Shown one piece after another: positions 29,801-39,971 of a stretch of 64,000 nt of DNA; position 1 is the first letter of the stretch, and the number at the start of each line of letters is the position of its first letter. Source of the DNA: Ehrlichia muris AS145. GTDB lineage: Bacteria; Pseudomonadota; Alphaproteobacteria; Rickettsiales; Anaplasmataceae. Where the stretch lies: contig NC_023063.1 in the NCBI RefSeq assembly GCF_000508225.1, forward strand, positions 124,001 through 188,000. The letters run 5' to 3'. The translations under genes and the position numbers were made by a program. The notes beneath the pieces are model-generated. The model worked only from the letters and a program-made list of their open reading frames with translations, did no database searches and was not told where the DNA came from.

Positions 29801-30001
29801 CTATCTGCTATAAGGCATGAAAAGCTTAACTATACGTGAATCAGAAGAATTCATTATAGTAGTACCACGTTGAACGCGAATGCTTCTTTTACTTCTTTTA
29901 GTCATACCATGTCTCTTTGCAGATTGAGTGGACCTTATTTTCCCTGTTGCTGTGACACTAAATCTCTTTTTGACAGAAGACTTAGTTTTTAATTTTGGCA
30001 T
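29801..30001 (-). CDS. rpmI: 50S ribosomal protein L35
   Basis: 66 residues, highly basic, with the L35 pattern [23 protein letters not shown] and [17 protein letters not shown]. First gene of the rpmI-rplT-pheS-SDR operon. No infC lies next to it. Confidence 0.96.
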   Translation of the reverse strand: MPKLKTKSSVKKRFSVTATGKIRSTQSAKRHGMTKRSKRSIRVQRGTTIMNSSDSRIVKLFMPYSR

Positions 30002-30029
30002 CTCTATCCTAAAATTTTTGTAGAAAGCT

Positions 30030-30059
30030 ACATGTTAATCTGTTTGTTTCAGTAGTGTC
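30030..30059 (-). promoter_or_regulatory. Candidate promoter of the rpmI-rplT-pheS operon
   Basis: On the minus strand: perfect TTGACA (30059-30054), an 18-base spacer and TAACAT (30035-30030). The predicted start leaves a leader of about 22 bases before rpmI, too short for an L20-type autoregulatory leader. Confidence 0.6.
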
Positions 30060-30359
30060 AAGTACATTTTCTAAATTTTACTCTGATAATTTATAAATTA
30101 TCTTATTAATAATTTTTTATAATATATGTATTAAAATCTGTACGAAAAAACATCTCAGTCTGAATTAAATAATTTACTGCATATTTATTATACGATTGTT
30201 AGTTTTCCAAGATATTACATAAGTTATTGCAAAATTTATGGTAATAATTTATAAGTGTATGTATTACATTAGCAGTAATGTATTATTAATATTTATATCT
30301 TATTTATTTTTGTAAATAATATGGTTATTTAATTGTATTGAGAATTTGGAGAGATCTGT

Positions 30360-30992
30360 ATGTCAAATAGTAATGTTTCTTTAACTCATAACCATAAGGA
30401 ATCCTCTTCTACATTAGAAGACTCTGGCCCTCTAATGCCTAGGGCTGTTGCGGTATGGTTAGTAGATAATACTATATTGACTTTTGAGCAAATAGCAAAA
30501 TTTTGTAACTTACATCTATTAGAAGTTAAAGGTATTGCTGATGGTGAAGTTGCAAAAGGAGTAGTTGGATGTAATCCAATTACAATGGGACAAGTTACAA
30601 AAGAAGAAATTGAATGTTGCCAAAATGATCCTACTAGAATACCTAGATTGATTAGCTATAGAAATTTTAAGAAAAGCAAGAAAAGGGCTGTCAGGTATAC
30701 ACCTGTAGCACGTCGTAGAGACAAGCCTGATGCTGTTGCATGGATTTTAAAATATTGTCCTGAAATGCAAGATGTATGTATAGCTAAGTTGATAGGGACT
30801 ACAAAATCAACTATTACGGCTATTAGAAATAAAGAACACTGGAACTCAACTAATATTAAACCTAGGGATCCTGTATTACTTGGTTTATGTACTCAAGTAG
30901 ATTTGGATGAAGCAATTATGAAAGCTCAGATAGTTGCTGAAAGGGAAAGAAGAGTAAAAAATATTAGGACTAATGATTTTTCTGTGCCCTAA
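30360..30992 (+). CDS. trcR: Cell-cycle regulator TrcR (DUF1013)
   Basis: 210-residue alphaproteobacterial DUF1013 protein. The conserved core begins PRAVAVWLVDNTILTFEQIAKFC, an HTH-like segment. It continues with VKGIADGEVAKGVVGCNPI and RDKPDAVAWILKYCPEMQD, and a second HTH-like segment LIGTTKSTITAIRNKEHWN. The family is named as a cell-cycle transcription regulator in related alphaproteobacteria; its target here is unknown. A good Shine-Dalgarno GGAGAG lies six bases before the ATG. Monocistronic by position. Confidence 0.88.
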   Translation: MSNSNVSLTHNHKESSSTLEDSGPLMPRAVAVWLVDNTILTFEQIAKFCNLHLLEVKGIADGEVAKGVVGCNPITMGQVTKEEIECCQNDPTRIPRLISYRNFKKSKKRAVRYTPVARRRDKPDAVAWILKYCPEMQDVCIAKLIGTTKSTITAIRNKEHWNSTNIKPRDPVLLGLCTQVDLDEAIMKAQIVAERERRVKNIRTNDFSVP

Positions 30993-31371
30993 TTCAGTCT
31001 AGAGCTATTACGTTAATAGTGGGTTTACTTAATGAGGTTTAAGTACTTATAATTTTAATGACTTCTTCTTAAGTGTTGTTATGTATACTGTTGTATAGTT
31101 AAGTTTATTACGTTTACTAAGATACCAAAGTGTTATAATTTTATAATCGATACAGTTTATGAGGCTTTTTTTGTCTTATGTTTTTATTAAGATATATTTC
31201 TGTTCATCTTATGTATTGCCGAGTAGTGTTAATTGTTAAATAAAATTACCATAGAATTTAAAGAATTAGTGTTGCATCTATTAAGATTCAAATGTTAATT
31301 TTTAATATTACATGGATAAGCATATGGATAATTTGTAGATTTTTTGTATTGGTTTAAATTATAGGTGTATA
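30993..31371. other. Intergenic region upstream of rho
   Basis: About 380 AT-rich bases that should carry the rho promoter and leader. I see no short reading frame of merit and no clear attenuator hairpin. Confidence 0.4.
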
Positions 31372-32823
31372 GTGTTAAGTGGAAAAAGAAAGAGAACAAG
31401 ATATGTTAGTAGAAAGAGTTCTACTAAGAATGCAGTGGTTCAGCTAGAGGCGGATGTATTAAACAAAGAAGAGGATGAAGTAGTAAAAGTAGAGCTACAA
31501 GAGGAAATAATAGAAGGGAGAGCAGATGATCAGGTATCAGGACAGGAAGTAAAAGTACTGGATTTAAGTGAATTAAAGAAGAAAACTATAGAAGATCTGT
31601 TAAAAATAGCAGAAGATCTTGGAGTAGTAAGTAATGGGAGGATGCTAAAACAAGAGATAATCTTCCACCTAATGAAAAAAGTAGTCAGTGATGGAGGTGC
31701 AGCGATAGGAGGAGGGGTAGTAGAAATATTATCTGATGGTTTTGGATTCTTAAGATCTCCTGAAGCAAATTATGCTGCAAGTGGTGATGATGTATATATT
31801 TCTGCAGGACAAATAAAGAAGTTTAATTTAAGAACAGGTGATATAGTAAGTGGAGAAATAAGAGCTCCAAGCGAAAAAGAAAGATATTTTACATTAGTAA
31901 AAGCACACAGCATAAACTTTACGGATATGGCAAAGTTACAAAGATATGTGCACTTTGATGATTTAATTCCTTTATATCCAGAAGAAAGAATATTATTAGA
32001 ATGTAATGATCCTATTAGCCTGAATAAAAAAGATATAAGCATGAGGGTAATAGATATAGTTGCTCCTTTGGGTAAAGGACAGAGGGCTCTGATAGTTGCT
32101 CCACCAAGAGCTGGAAAAACAATAATATTACAACAAATAGCACATTCAATATCTGTAAATCACCCAGATATAGAATTAATAGTGTTACTTATAGGTGAAA
32201 GACCAGAAGAAGTGACAGACATGTGTAGATCGGTAAAAGGTGAAGTAGTAAGTTCTACATTTGATGAGCCTGGATATAGACATGTACAACTTGCAGAAAT
32301 TGTGATTGAAAAGGCAAAAAGAATGGTGGAACATAAAAAGAATGTTGTAATATTGCTTGATTCAATTACAAGATTAGCAAGAGCATATAACTCAGTGATA
32401 CCATCCTCAGGAAAAGTACTAACTGGTGGGGTAGATTCTAATGCTTTGCAGAGACCAAAAAGATTTTTTGGAGCAGCAAGAAATATAGAGAATGGAGGAT
32501 CATTAACAATAATAGCAACAGCACTGATTGAAACTGGATCAAAAATGGATGAAGTGATATTTGAAGAGTTTAAAGGAACAGGAAATTGTGAAATAATATT
32601 AGATAGAAAAATATCTGATAAAAGAGTATATCCAGCAATAGACATTTCAAAATCTGGTACAAGAAAAGAAGATATGTTAATAGATAATGTATGTTTAAAG
32701 AAGGTGTGGTTATTAAGAAGGTTGTTATCATCAATGGGTTCTGTTGAAGCAATGGAATTCTTGAGAGATAAATTATCCATAACTAAAGATAACAATGAAT
32801 TCTTTGATATGATGAATAGTTGA
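31372..32823 (+). CDS. rho: Transcription termination factor Rho
   Basis: Hexameric RNA helicase that ends transcription. Walker A is APPRAGKT with K249; Walker B is [17 protein letters not shown]. The Rho N-domain and CSD RNA-binding region (about 65-190) includes [14 protein letters not shown]. The arginine-rich C-terminal segment and R-loop (SGTRKEDM) are present. 483 residues, longer than E. coli Rho because of an extra N-terminal stretch (about 1-65), basic then very acidic ([12 protein letters not shown]). It starts at GTG. Codon choice is visibly more A-rich (ATA, AGA, GTA) than in neighbouring genes. The last 11 codons or so and the downstream region are duplicated after the stop. Confidence 0.95.
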   Translation: MLSGKRKRTRYVSRKSSTKNAVVQLEADVLNKEEDEVVKVELQEEIIEGRADDQVSGQEVKVLDLSELKKKTIEDLLKIAEDLGVVSNGRMLKQEIIFHLMKKVVSDGGAAIGGGVVEILSDGFGFLRSPEANYAASGDDVYISAGQIKKFNLRTGDIVSGEIRAPSEKERYFTLVKAHSINFTDMAKLQRYVHFDDLIPLYPEERILLECNDPISLNKKDISMRVIDIVAPLGKGQRALIVAPPRAGKTIILQQIAHSISVNHPDIELIVLLIGERPEEVTDMCRSVKGEVVSSTFDEPGYRHVQLAEIVIEKAKRMVEHKKNVVILLDSITRLARAYNSVIPSSGKVLTGGVDSNALQRPKRFFGAARNIENGGSLTIIATALIETGSKMDEVIFEEFKGTGNCEIILDRKISDKRVYPAIDISKSGTRKEDMLIDNVCLKKVWLLRRLLSSMGSVEAMEFLRDKLSITKDNNEFFDMMNS

Positions 32824-33016
32824 TCTGTAATATACCGGTATGTTGGCATATAACTAAAACTATTTGTAACATTTGTAGGTGAAAAGTGAATCTTATATAT
32901 AATTTCTGCAAAAATAACAATGAATTCTTTGATATGATAAATAACTAGTCTGTAATGTGTTTGCATATAACTAAAACTATTTGTAACATTTGTAGGTGAA
33001 AGTGGATTCTAAATAG
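32791..33016 (+). repeat. Duplicated 3' end of rho
   Basis: AACAATGAATTCTTTGATAT occurs at 32791 (inside rho) and 32916, 125 bases apart. Both copies continue through a stop codon into CATATAACTAAAACTATTTG and ACATTTGTAGGTGAAA. The second copy (to about 33016) has small deletions and lacks the ATACCGGTAT palindrome seen after the first. Confidence 0.9.
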
Positions 33017-33102
33017 GAAGTTATCAGATAAAATTGATACTATAAAGAAAGTGAAGTTATTTATATATTGCCAAGAGTTTTGTAATGTTACTATGTGTTT
33101 TA

Positions 33103-33302
33103 TTAGTTTAATATTGTATTATGTGTTTCTGTAGTTGCTAAGTAAAAAAAGAGCTTTCCCTTGTTGGATGTCGGTTGTAAAGGTTGTATAAGTGGTTTTT
33201 ATTTAGTTTAATAATGTGTCCCGTGTTTCTGTAGTTGCTAAGTAAAAAAAGAGCTTCCTTGTTGGATGTCGGTTGTAAAGGTTGTATAAGTGGGTTTTAC
33301 AT
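33103..33302. repeat. Two tandem ~100-bp copies downstream of rho
   Basis: GTAGTTGCTAAGTAAAAAAAG occurs at 33131 and 33231. The shared unit continues through TTGTTGGATGTCGGTTGTAA and TATAAGTGG. Differences are a small indel (CTTTCCCTTG versus CTTCCTTG) and a few bases. No source gene is seen. Confidence 0.9.
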
Positions 33303-33642
33303 TATTGCAAAATGCTGATTGCGAGTGGTTTTTATTTACAATGAGAGGAAATATAAGCTATTATTAATGTTTTGTTATTGTGGAATTATATTTTGTTCTA
33401 GTAAGTAAGATAGTTGCAAATATCATTTCTCTCTAGTTAAGCATTTTTGTATTTTATATTATGAAGTTTGTAAGAGTGTATAAGTTAAGTATAATGTAAT
33501 TTTCCTTAATCTCACAAGCTTACTTCTAAATTAAGAGGAAACATGTATTTTTTTGTAGGTAAAAATATTTATCTTATTACATTTATATGACTAATAACCT
33601 TATGGTTAAGGTATCGATTATTATATTTAGAATGATGTAAAT
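33303..33642. other. Gene-free spacer downstream of lpd
   Basis: AT-rich sequence between the rho-side repeats and the minus-strand lpd gene; no gene, RNA or good terminator visible. Confidence 0.4.
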
Positions 33643-35058
33643 CTAGCTATTAAGCGAACTGTTGTCGGATGATAATACTGCTTCGTGTATCATTTCTGAT
33701 AGTGTTGGATGGGGGAAGATAGACGATATAATATCCTGATCGGTAGCTTCTACTTGTTTTCCAATAACATACCCATTGATCATTTCTGTAACTTCTGCTC
33801 CAATCATATGTGCGCCTAATAACTCCCCAGTAGATTTGTCTATAATGACTTTAACAAAACCTTCTGTTTCATCTATAGCTACTGCTTTTCCGCTGCAGTT
33901 TGCATTAAATTTTCCAATCTTAGTAGTATATCCCTGATTTTGTGCTTGATTTTCAGTTAGCCCAACACTAGCTATTTGTGGTATTGAAAATATACAACTA
34001 GGTATATTACTTTTGTTTATAGGATGTACTTTATGTTGAGAATTTGTGATTTTATTTTCTTTTACAGCAATACTTTCTACACATAGTACTGCTTCATGGC
34101 TTGCCTTATGAGCTAGACATGGAGGACCAGCAACATCACCTATAGCATAAACTCCTGGTTCATTTGTATAGCAATATTGATCAGTGATAATAAATCCAGC
34201 ACTGTCTGTTTTAATTTGTGTATTCTCAAGACCAATATTATTGGAATTGGGCTGTACTCCTGCTGCCAATATAATTTTATCTACTTGTAAATGTATTTTA
34301 TTTGAAACTTGAATTTTAGCATAATTGTTAAACTTTTCTAATTTTGTTACTGAACTTTTTGTGTGAATTTTAATTCCTTTGTTGCTTAGAATATTATGCA
34401 TACATTCAGATATTTCATGATCTTCAAGTGGAAGTATATTATCTTTTAACTCTACCATTGTAACTTGAGTCCCAAATGTATTGTAAAAGCTTGCAAATTC
34501 TACTCCTATAGCTCCGCTGCCAATAATCAATAAAGATTCAGGGAGCTTATCAGGTATCATAGCGTTTTTAGCATTCCAAACTATATTATTATCAAAATCT
34601 ATACCTGGTATGCTCTTAGCCTTAGATCCTGTTGCAAGGATGATGTGAGTTGATGTAATGTTAATTGTTTTGTTTGAGAGATCTGTAATGGTTACTGTGC
34701 TATTGCCGAGTAATTTTGCAGTTCCATGGTAAACTTTTATGTTGTTTTTTTTCATTAATACACTAATGCCGTTGGATAACTTGTCGACAACATTGCGTGA
34801 ACGTTCTATTACTTTATTAAAATCAAATTTTACATCTTTTATTGTAATGCCAAAAATATCTGCTTTTCTAATGTTGTGGTAGATTGATGCGGATTGTAGC
34901 AATGACTTTGTTGGAATGCATCCCCAATTTAAACAGATTCCACCTAATGTATTTTCTTGTTCGACTATTGCAACATCATATCCTAGTTGCGCTGCTCTTA
35001 TAGCTGCTATATACCCTCCAGGTCCGCTTCCAATTATGAGAAATTCATGTTTAGTCAT
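33643..35058 (-). CDS. lpd: Dihydrolipoyl dehydrogenase (E3)
   Basis: Flavoprotein that reoxidises dihydrolipoamide in the pyruvate and 2-oxoglutarate dehydrogenase complexes. FAD-binding GSGPGG is at 10-15, the redox disulphide C42/C47 is in GGICLNWGCIPTKS, the NAD-binding site is IIGSGAIGVEFASF, a second FAD contact is VYAIGDVAGPP, and the active-site histidine-glutamate pair is HPTLSEMIHEA near the C-terminus. 471 residues, normal. Single-gene unit. Anaplasmataceae often carry two Lpd copies; which complex this one serves cannot be told. Confidence 0.95.
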   Translation of the reverse strand: MTKHEFLIIGSGPGGYIAAIRAAQLGYDVAIVEQENTLGGICLNWGCIPTKSLLQSASIYHNIRKADIFGITIKDVKFDFNKVIERSRNVVDKLSNGISVLMKKNNIKVYHGTAKLLGNSTVTITDLSNKTINITSTHIILATGSKAKSIPGIDFDNNIVWNAKNAMIPDKLPESLLIIGSGAIGVEFASFYNTFGTQVTMVELKDNILPLEDHEISECMHNILSNKGIKIHTKSSVTKLEKFNNYAKIQVSNKIHLQVDKIILAAGVQPNSNNIGLENTQIKTDSAGFIITDQYCYTNEPGVYAIGDVAGPPCLAHKASHEAVLCVESIAVKENKITNSQHKVHPINKSNIPSCIFSIPQIASVGLTENQAQNQGYTTKIGKFNANCSGKAVAIDETEGFVKVIIDKSTGELLGAHMIGAEVTEMINGYVIGKQVEATDQDIISSIFPHPTLSEMIHEAVLSSDNSSLNS

Positions 35059-35276
35059 GCTTTTATTTTTTTAGATAATAGTAGGTAATAATAGTAGAGT
35101 GTTAGGATATTTGCAAGTTTAACATTTTGAGAGGGTACAAAGTTGTATTTATTAATAAGTCGTAATTTTTAATTAATATTATGTTGATAATATTTTAATA
35201 AAAAATTAACTAAAATTATTGATTTGTTAAATATTTGTAATATTATTAAACATAATTAATTTTTTTACGTCCATTT

Positions 35277-38033
35277 ATGAAAACTTTGCAGAAATCAATA
35301 GAAATGACTGTCAATGAAACATCTAGTAATCAGGATGGTACTCAGAATAAAATTAGTATTTTAAATGCATATAGTGTTAATTTTGTTCAGAGAGATAATA
35401 CTATTTTTTCTGCATATTATGTAAAACGTGCTTTTGTGGGACATGATCTAATATGTGAAATTCGTCATGGTAATTCTACCTATCATGTTAAGGTTAATGA
35501 TGATTCTATATTAGATCGTGTGGTAAAAAATTACTTGCCAGGAATGTTATCTGTAAAAGGTGTGGATAATGATTTTTTAATTATAGCCCTTTCTGAAGGT
35601 GTACTTAGAGGATACAAGATAAAAAGTACTGTATCATTAAAAATATATAAGGTGCGTTATTCTCCTAATATAACATTGTTTGATATGGGTAAAATACCTT
35701 TAAGTAACTCTGTTAATTCTCTAAAAGAAGAAGTTAAGTATCCTGTTGTCTTGTATCAAAGTCGGGTAGATACTGTTGTTATTATTGGAAGGGTTGATAA
35801 TGATGATAGGGCGAAATTGCCAGATAGATTCTATGTAATGTGGCGTATGCAATATCATGATGGTAAGTTTCAACTTATTAAGCCTATGACCAGAGGGATC
35901 AAATTTAATAGCAAATATTTGTTTAAATATTCTGGTTATATAGGATATGGTAAATATAGTGATAAGTTAATTATGGTTTCAGACTTTAAAAGGCACCTGA
36001 ATTTGCTCTATGTAGGAAAGTATCTTAGTGCTGGTCAGAAGTTTTTTTCCAGTCTATACGAAATTTCGGTTGATTATAATCTAAATTTAAATATAGCAGA
36101 ATGTCTTATAAATCATCGTTATGGGTGTAATTTGGCTGACAGTGCTAGGTATGATATTCCAATGAGTGGAATTGATGTAATTAGTGCTGTTCGCAATGGA
36201 GAAGATACTTATGTAGCTTATGTTGGAGTAGTACCTGATGGGAAGTTCAAGAATGATGATCAATTAGTTGTTGTTCATAGTAAGGCAGGTAATCAGCTTT
36301 CTATATATGACTTTATGCAGATTAAAGAACATATTGCGTCATTGTATGTGAAGCATGTTGAAAATAGTATAATAATCACGATTGTAGGGTTAGATAATAT
36401 AATCAAGTATGGGATACCAGAGTTACAATTAAGAAGTGGGAATATTACACATATTGATGTCATACAATTCTCACGTCATGAAGTTACAAATATTGCTGAT
36501 TTTGTGCATGTTGTTACTCAAGATGTATTACTTGCAGATGCATATGCTAAAGTTCGTACTGTAGAAGCTAAGAAGACTGATAATAATTATATGGCACATA
36601 TGTCTTTCAGTATTAGGGAGGTGCAATCTAAAGATATTTTTACTACTATGCAGAGTCATATTTCTACTGATAGTATTAATATGCCTGTGTACGAAGTTAC
36701 TACACCTACTAGTTACATGACTACATATGATTTGCTTAAAGAGTCTGAAGGGTTACAAGAAGTAACTTCAAATTTAAATAGTACTGCCAGAGTTAATGTA
36801 GAGCATATGACTACAGGATCATTACCATATGTATCTAGTGATTCTAAAAAAGAGATTAAAAAATCTACATTGTATTATGGCTCTCATGTGATACCTAGTA
36901 CAACACAATCAGTAATTTTGACTACTGATAGTAGTACTAAGAGTTCTGTAGGAAATAATACTGCGGATTTTGTAGGTAAGGTGTTGGTGTCAACTAATCA
37001 TAACCATAGTACTGCTAAAGTTAATGTAGAGCATATGACTACAGGATCATTACCATATGTATCTAGTGATTCTAAAAAAGAGATTAAAAAATCTACATTG
37101 TATTATGGCTCTCATGTGATACCTAGTACAACACAATCAGTAATTTTGACTACTGATAGTAGTACTAAGAGTTCTGTAGGAAATAATACTGCGGATTTTG
37201 TAGGTAAGGTGTTGGTGTTAACTAATCATAACCATAGTACTGCCAAAGTTAATGTAGAGCATATGACTACAGGATCATTACCATATGTATCTAGTGATTC
37301 TAAAAAAGAGATTAAAAAATCTACATTGTATTATGGCTCTCATGTGATACCTAGTACAACACAATCAGTAATTTTGACTACTGATAGTAGTACTAAGAGT
37401 TCTGTAGGAGATAATACTGCGGATTTTGTAGGTAAGGTGTTGGTGTCAACTAATCATAACCATCATGTGTCAAGTGTTACTAGAATTCCGGCACAGTCTA
37501 CAACAGTTAAGAGAGCAAAGTTCACAACAGGTAAGAAATATATAGGTAAGGCTTCAGATGTTGAATACGGTGTATTAAACAAAAAAACAAACCATAAAAT
37601 AAGAAGCACTACTCGATCTAGTCTTAGAAGCAAAAGTACTCTAAGAAGGCATGTATTTTATGATGAAGATCTTGAAACAACTAATGATTATGCTGTAACA
37701 GGTAGATTAAACTTTACAACTACTAGTATAAGTAGATCAGAGAGCTTTTTTTTGACAAATGATAGTATTAGTAGAAACAAAACATATCCTGTAAATTACA
37801 ACTCTAGTAACCATGGATTGTTGGTTGGGGGAATATTTATTGTAGGTCTTATCATTATGCTTTTTGTTGGGGTATTTTACAATAAATTTGGTTGTAATAG
37901 ATTGAGACGGAATTTGACAAGGTGTATGGATAGAAGTTCTAGAGGCTGTAATATTCCAGAGCTACAAGTATTTGAATTGAGTGATATGCAAGAGATTGTA
38001 GGGATTCAAATTCCTAATAGGATAGCATATTGA
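35277..38033 (+). CDS. Large single-pass membrane protein with three 76-residue repeats
   Basis: 918 residues, unknown family. The N-terminal 430 or so residues look like a folded beta-rich domain with no signal peptide. Residues about 500-730 contain three nearly identical 76-residue repeats rich in Ser, Thr and Lys (motifs VNVEHMTTGSLPYVSS, YYGSHVIPSTTQS, NTADFVGKVLV). A membrane segment at about 847-868 (LLVGGIFIVGLIIMLFVGVF) is followed by a 50-residue basic, Cys-containing tail. Ser/Thr-rich tandem repeats are typical of Ehrlichia surface or secreted proteins, so an exposed or effector role is a reasonable inference. How it is exported is unclear. The gene precedes the pilus-like operon by 476 bases. 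Confidence 0.75.
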   Translation: MKTLQKSIEMTVNETSSNQDGTQNKISILNAYSVNFVQRDNTIFSAYYVKRAFVGHDLICEIRHGNSTYHVKVNDDSILDRVVKNYLPGMLSVKGVDNDFLIIALSEGVLRGYKIKSTVSLKIYKVRYSPNITLFDMGKIPLSNSVNSLKEEVKYPVVLYQSRVDTVVIIGRVDNDDRAKLPDRFYVMWRMQYHDGKFQLIKPMTRGIKFNSKYLFKYSGYIGYGKYSDKLIMVSDFKRHLNLLYVGKYLSAGQKFFSSLYEISVDYNLNLNIAECLINHRYGCNLADSARYDIPMSGIDVISAVRNGEDTYVAYVGVVPDGKFKNDDQLVVVHSKAGNQLSIYDFMQIKEHIASLYVKHVENSIIITIVGLDNIIKYGIPELQLRSGNITHIDVIQFSRHEVTNIADFVHVVTQDVLLADAYAKVRTVEAKKTDNNYMAHMSFSIREVQSKDIFTTMQSHISTDSINMPVYEVTTPTSYMTTYDLLKESEGLQEVTSNLNSTARVNVEHMTTGSLPYVSSDSKKEIKKSTLYYGSHVIPSTTQSVILTTDSSTKSSVGNNTADFVGKVLVSTNHNHSTAKVNVEHMTTGSLPYVSSDSKKEIKKSTLYYGSHVIPSTTQSVILTTDSSTKSSVGNNTADFVGKVLVLTNHNHSTAKVNVEHMTTGSLPYVSSDSKKEIKKSTLYYGSHVIPSTTQSVILTTDSSTKSSVGDNTADFVGKVLVSTNHNHHVSSVTRIPAQSTTVKRAKFTTGKKYIGKASDVEYGVLNKKTNHKIRSTTRSSLRSKSTLRRHVFYDEDLETTNDYAVTGRLNFTTTSISRSESFFLTNDSISRNKTYPVNYNSSNHGLLVGGIFIVGLIIMLFVGVFYNKFGCNRLRRNLTRCMDRSSRGCNIPELQVFELSDMQEIVGIQIPNRIAY
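36780..37463 (+). repeat. Three in-frame 228-bp repeats
   Basis: GTTAATGTAGAGCATATGAC occurs at 36792, 37020 and 37248, exactly 228 bases (76 codons) apart. Copies are almost identical at the nucleotide level, with a few changes such as VSTNHN versus VLTNHN and GNN versus GDN. The identity implies recent expansion or ongoing homogenisation, and the length keeps the frame. Confidence 0.97.
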
Positions 38034-38509
38034 AACTATTATAAATATATTACTTATAAGTCACAAGATAAAGATAGTAGTGTGTGATTGGTATAAATAT
38101 TTGTAAGATATTTATATAATATAAATGATGTGTTTGATTTGCATATTGTGTGTTAGTATTGTTATGTTTTATATGTATATAAATAAGCTTTTTGTTATGG
38201 AGAAGATTATTTTGGAACATGATGTGATGTGATAGAAAACTTGCAGGGTAAAATCAATGTAAGGTAATTCTAGAGATGGTGTAGTCGATAAAGAATATAT
38301 GTGAGTTATGTTGCTTAAATAAAAATCCTAGTTGTAGATTAGATTATATTCTTTTTATTATATCACGTAAAAATAGTGTTAATTCAAAGGTCTGGTTATG
38401 TTTTTTCGCATTTTTTATTAATATATCTTTATTTATTACTGTTAATAGTAGAGAGAAGATTCTTCTTTGTGTGAATTATTAAAGCTAATGTTAGTACTGT
38501 AAATTTTGT
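38034..38509. other. Gene-free stretch upstream of the pilus-like operon
   Basis: AT-rich; expected to hold the operon's promoter, which I could not assign with confidence. No repeats or short genes seen. Confidence 0.4.
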
Positions 38510-39967
38510 GTGAAAATAATGTCATTTTTTTCTGAAGTATCTAAGAATAAAGTAGTCATATCTGTAGGAGATAATGGGGCTGTAATTCTGAATATCGTTA
38601 ATGGTGCAATACGTGATAAGTATTTCATTAAAAACGAACAGGATATAGATTTCTCAAAAGTTGTATCATGTATAGTCGAGTGTAAAAAATCTCGAGTATA
38701 TCTTGTATTAAATCATTCTGATCAAATTTATACTGAACACGTAATCCCTGCTTATAGTCGCATTATTGCTAGGTCTTTGGTTAAAATGAATCTTAGTAAG
38801 GTTATAGGTGATTGTGAAATAGGTACTGCATTTTTATTAACAAAGCCGGATGCTTTGAATAAAAGCTGGCATTATATGGTTGCAACAAGTCGGCTAAACA
38901 AACTGTCTAAGAAGCTACTGGAAATTATTACTGATAATTTGTGTAATTTTTATGGGATATTGTTATTTCCAATAGAATTATCATATCTTTGTGATAAATT
39001 ACTTAAATTTCAAGGTAAAGACAATGAAGGATGGACTATATTGATAGCGTATACCAAAACAAATGATTTTAGGCAAGTTGTTCTATATAAAGGTAAGATA
39101 GTACATGTAAGTACTATTGTTATGACTGAAGATGAGATGCTGCCAAGTATTATTGCAGGTAAAGTCTATCAGGAGATATCTGATACGATTTTATATCTTG
39201 CTAAATTTGGGTATAGTAAAGAGTCAGTTATCAATTTGTATATCATAGCTTCTAGTGATATAAAAACTAGTTTATTGTTGTTTGATTTTAAGAATGTAGA
39301 TAAAAGTATTTTTACTCCATATGAACTATCAAAAGTCTTAGTGTTGAAACAATCTTCAAGTATTATGAGTGAATTTTGTGATACTGTAGTATTGTGTGCT
39401 ATTACAGAAGAGAAACCATTGAAGATTTTTCATACGAAGAGTACAAAGTTGTTCTATAGAATTTTCTTCTTTAATAAATATTTTATACCTTCTTTATTAT
39501 GTTTTGTTCTACTGATGTCTTTGCTAAATATAGCTTATATGTTTAATGTAAATAATAGTTATGATGAGAGAATTGAGCTACTACTTAGTAAAGAAGAATT
39601 AGTGTCTCGAGTTGAAAAAATGGATCAAGATGCTCAAGTGAGACAAATTAGTGAAATGTATGAAACAATAGATGTGTATAAACTTCTTTCAGCAGATGAT
39701 TTTTTTTCTTTTGACTTGATTTTACAGTTGCGAAAAATCGATTTGCAAGGCTTTAAAATCAATTACTTATCATTCGATACAAATAGTGGTGGTATAACAG
39801 TAAAACTATTATTGAAGTTTGTGGAGGACAAACAGTTTTTATATTATTTTAACGACTTAAAAGATAAAATGATAAAAGAATTTGAAGCTTATAAGGTAGA
39901 AGTAATAGATATTGCACCCAATATTTCGGAGAGTCAGAAAATTGTTGTGGTGAAGCTAGAGAAGTAA
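38510..39967 (+). CDS. Membrane protein with PilM-PilN/GspL-like architecture
   Basis: 485 residues. The first 310 or so form a cytoplasmic alpha/beta domain reminiscent of the actin-like fold of PilM/GspL (opening VVISVGDNGAVILNIVNG, then VYLVLNHSDQIYTEHVIPAYSR). One membrane segment lies at about 325-345. A periplasmic region follows, with a heptad-like stretch (350-380) and a small alpha-beta domain (LQLRKIDLQGFKINYLSFDTNSGGITVKLLLKF) like the ferredoxin-like end of PilN/GspL. The similarity is architectural; I cannot name a family. It is first of three tightly packed genes, the next starting four bases after its stop. Start is GTG 38510 or ATG 38519. Confidence 0.65.
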   Translation: MKIMSFFSEVSKNKVVISVGDNGAVILNIVNGAIRDKYFIKNEQDIDFSKVVSCIVECKKSRVYLVLNHSDQIYTEHVIPAYSRIIARSLVKMNLSKVIGDCEIGTAFLLTKPDALNKSWHYMVATSRLNKLSKKLLEIITDNLCNFYGILLFPIELSYLCDKLLKFQGKDNEGWTILIAYTKTNDFRQVVLYKGKIVHVSTIVMTEDEMLPSIIAGKVYQEISDTILYLAKFGYSKESVINLYIIASSDIKTSLLLFDFKNVDKSIFTPYELSKVLVLKQSSSIMSEFCDTVVLCAITEEKPLKIFHTKSTKLFYRIFFFNKYFIPSLLCFVLLMSLLNIAYMFNVNNSYDERIELLLSKEELVSRVEKMDQDAQVRQISEMYETIDVYKLLSADDFFSFDLILQLRKIDLQGFKINYLSFDTNSGGITVKLLLKFVEDKQFLYYFNDLKDKMIKEFEAYKVEVIDIAPNISESQKIVVVKLEK

Positions 39968-39971
39968 TGTA

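Noticed and set aside
32160-32966. 268-residue minus-strand frame opposite rho
   Set aside because: Antisense to the clearly real rho gene. Its length is explained by the A-rich codon use of rho, and it has no family resemblance.
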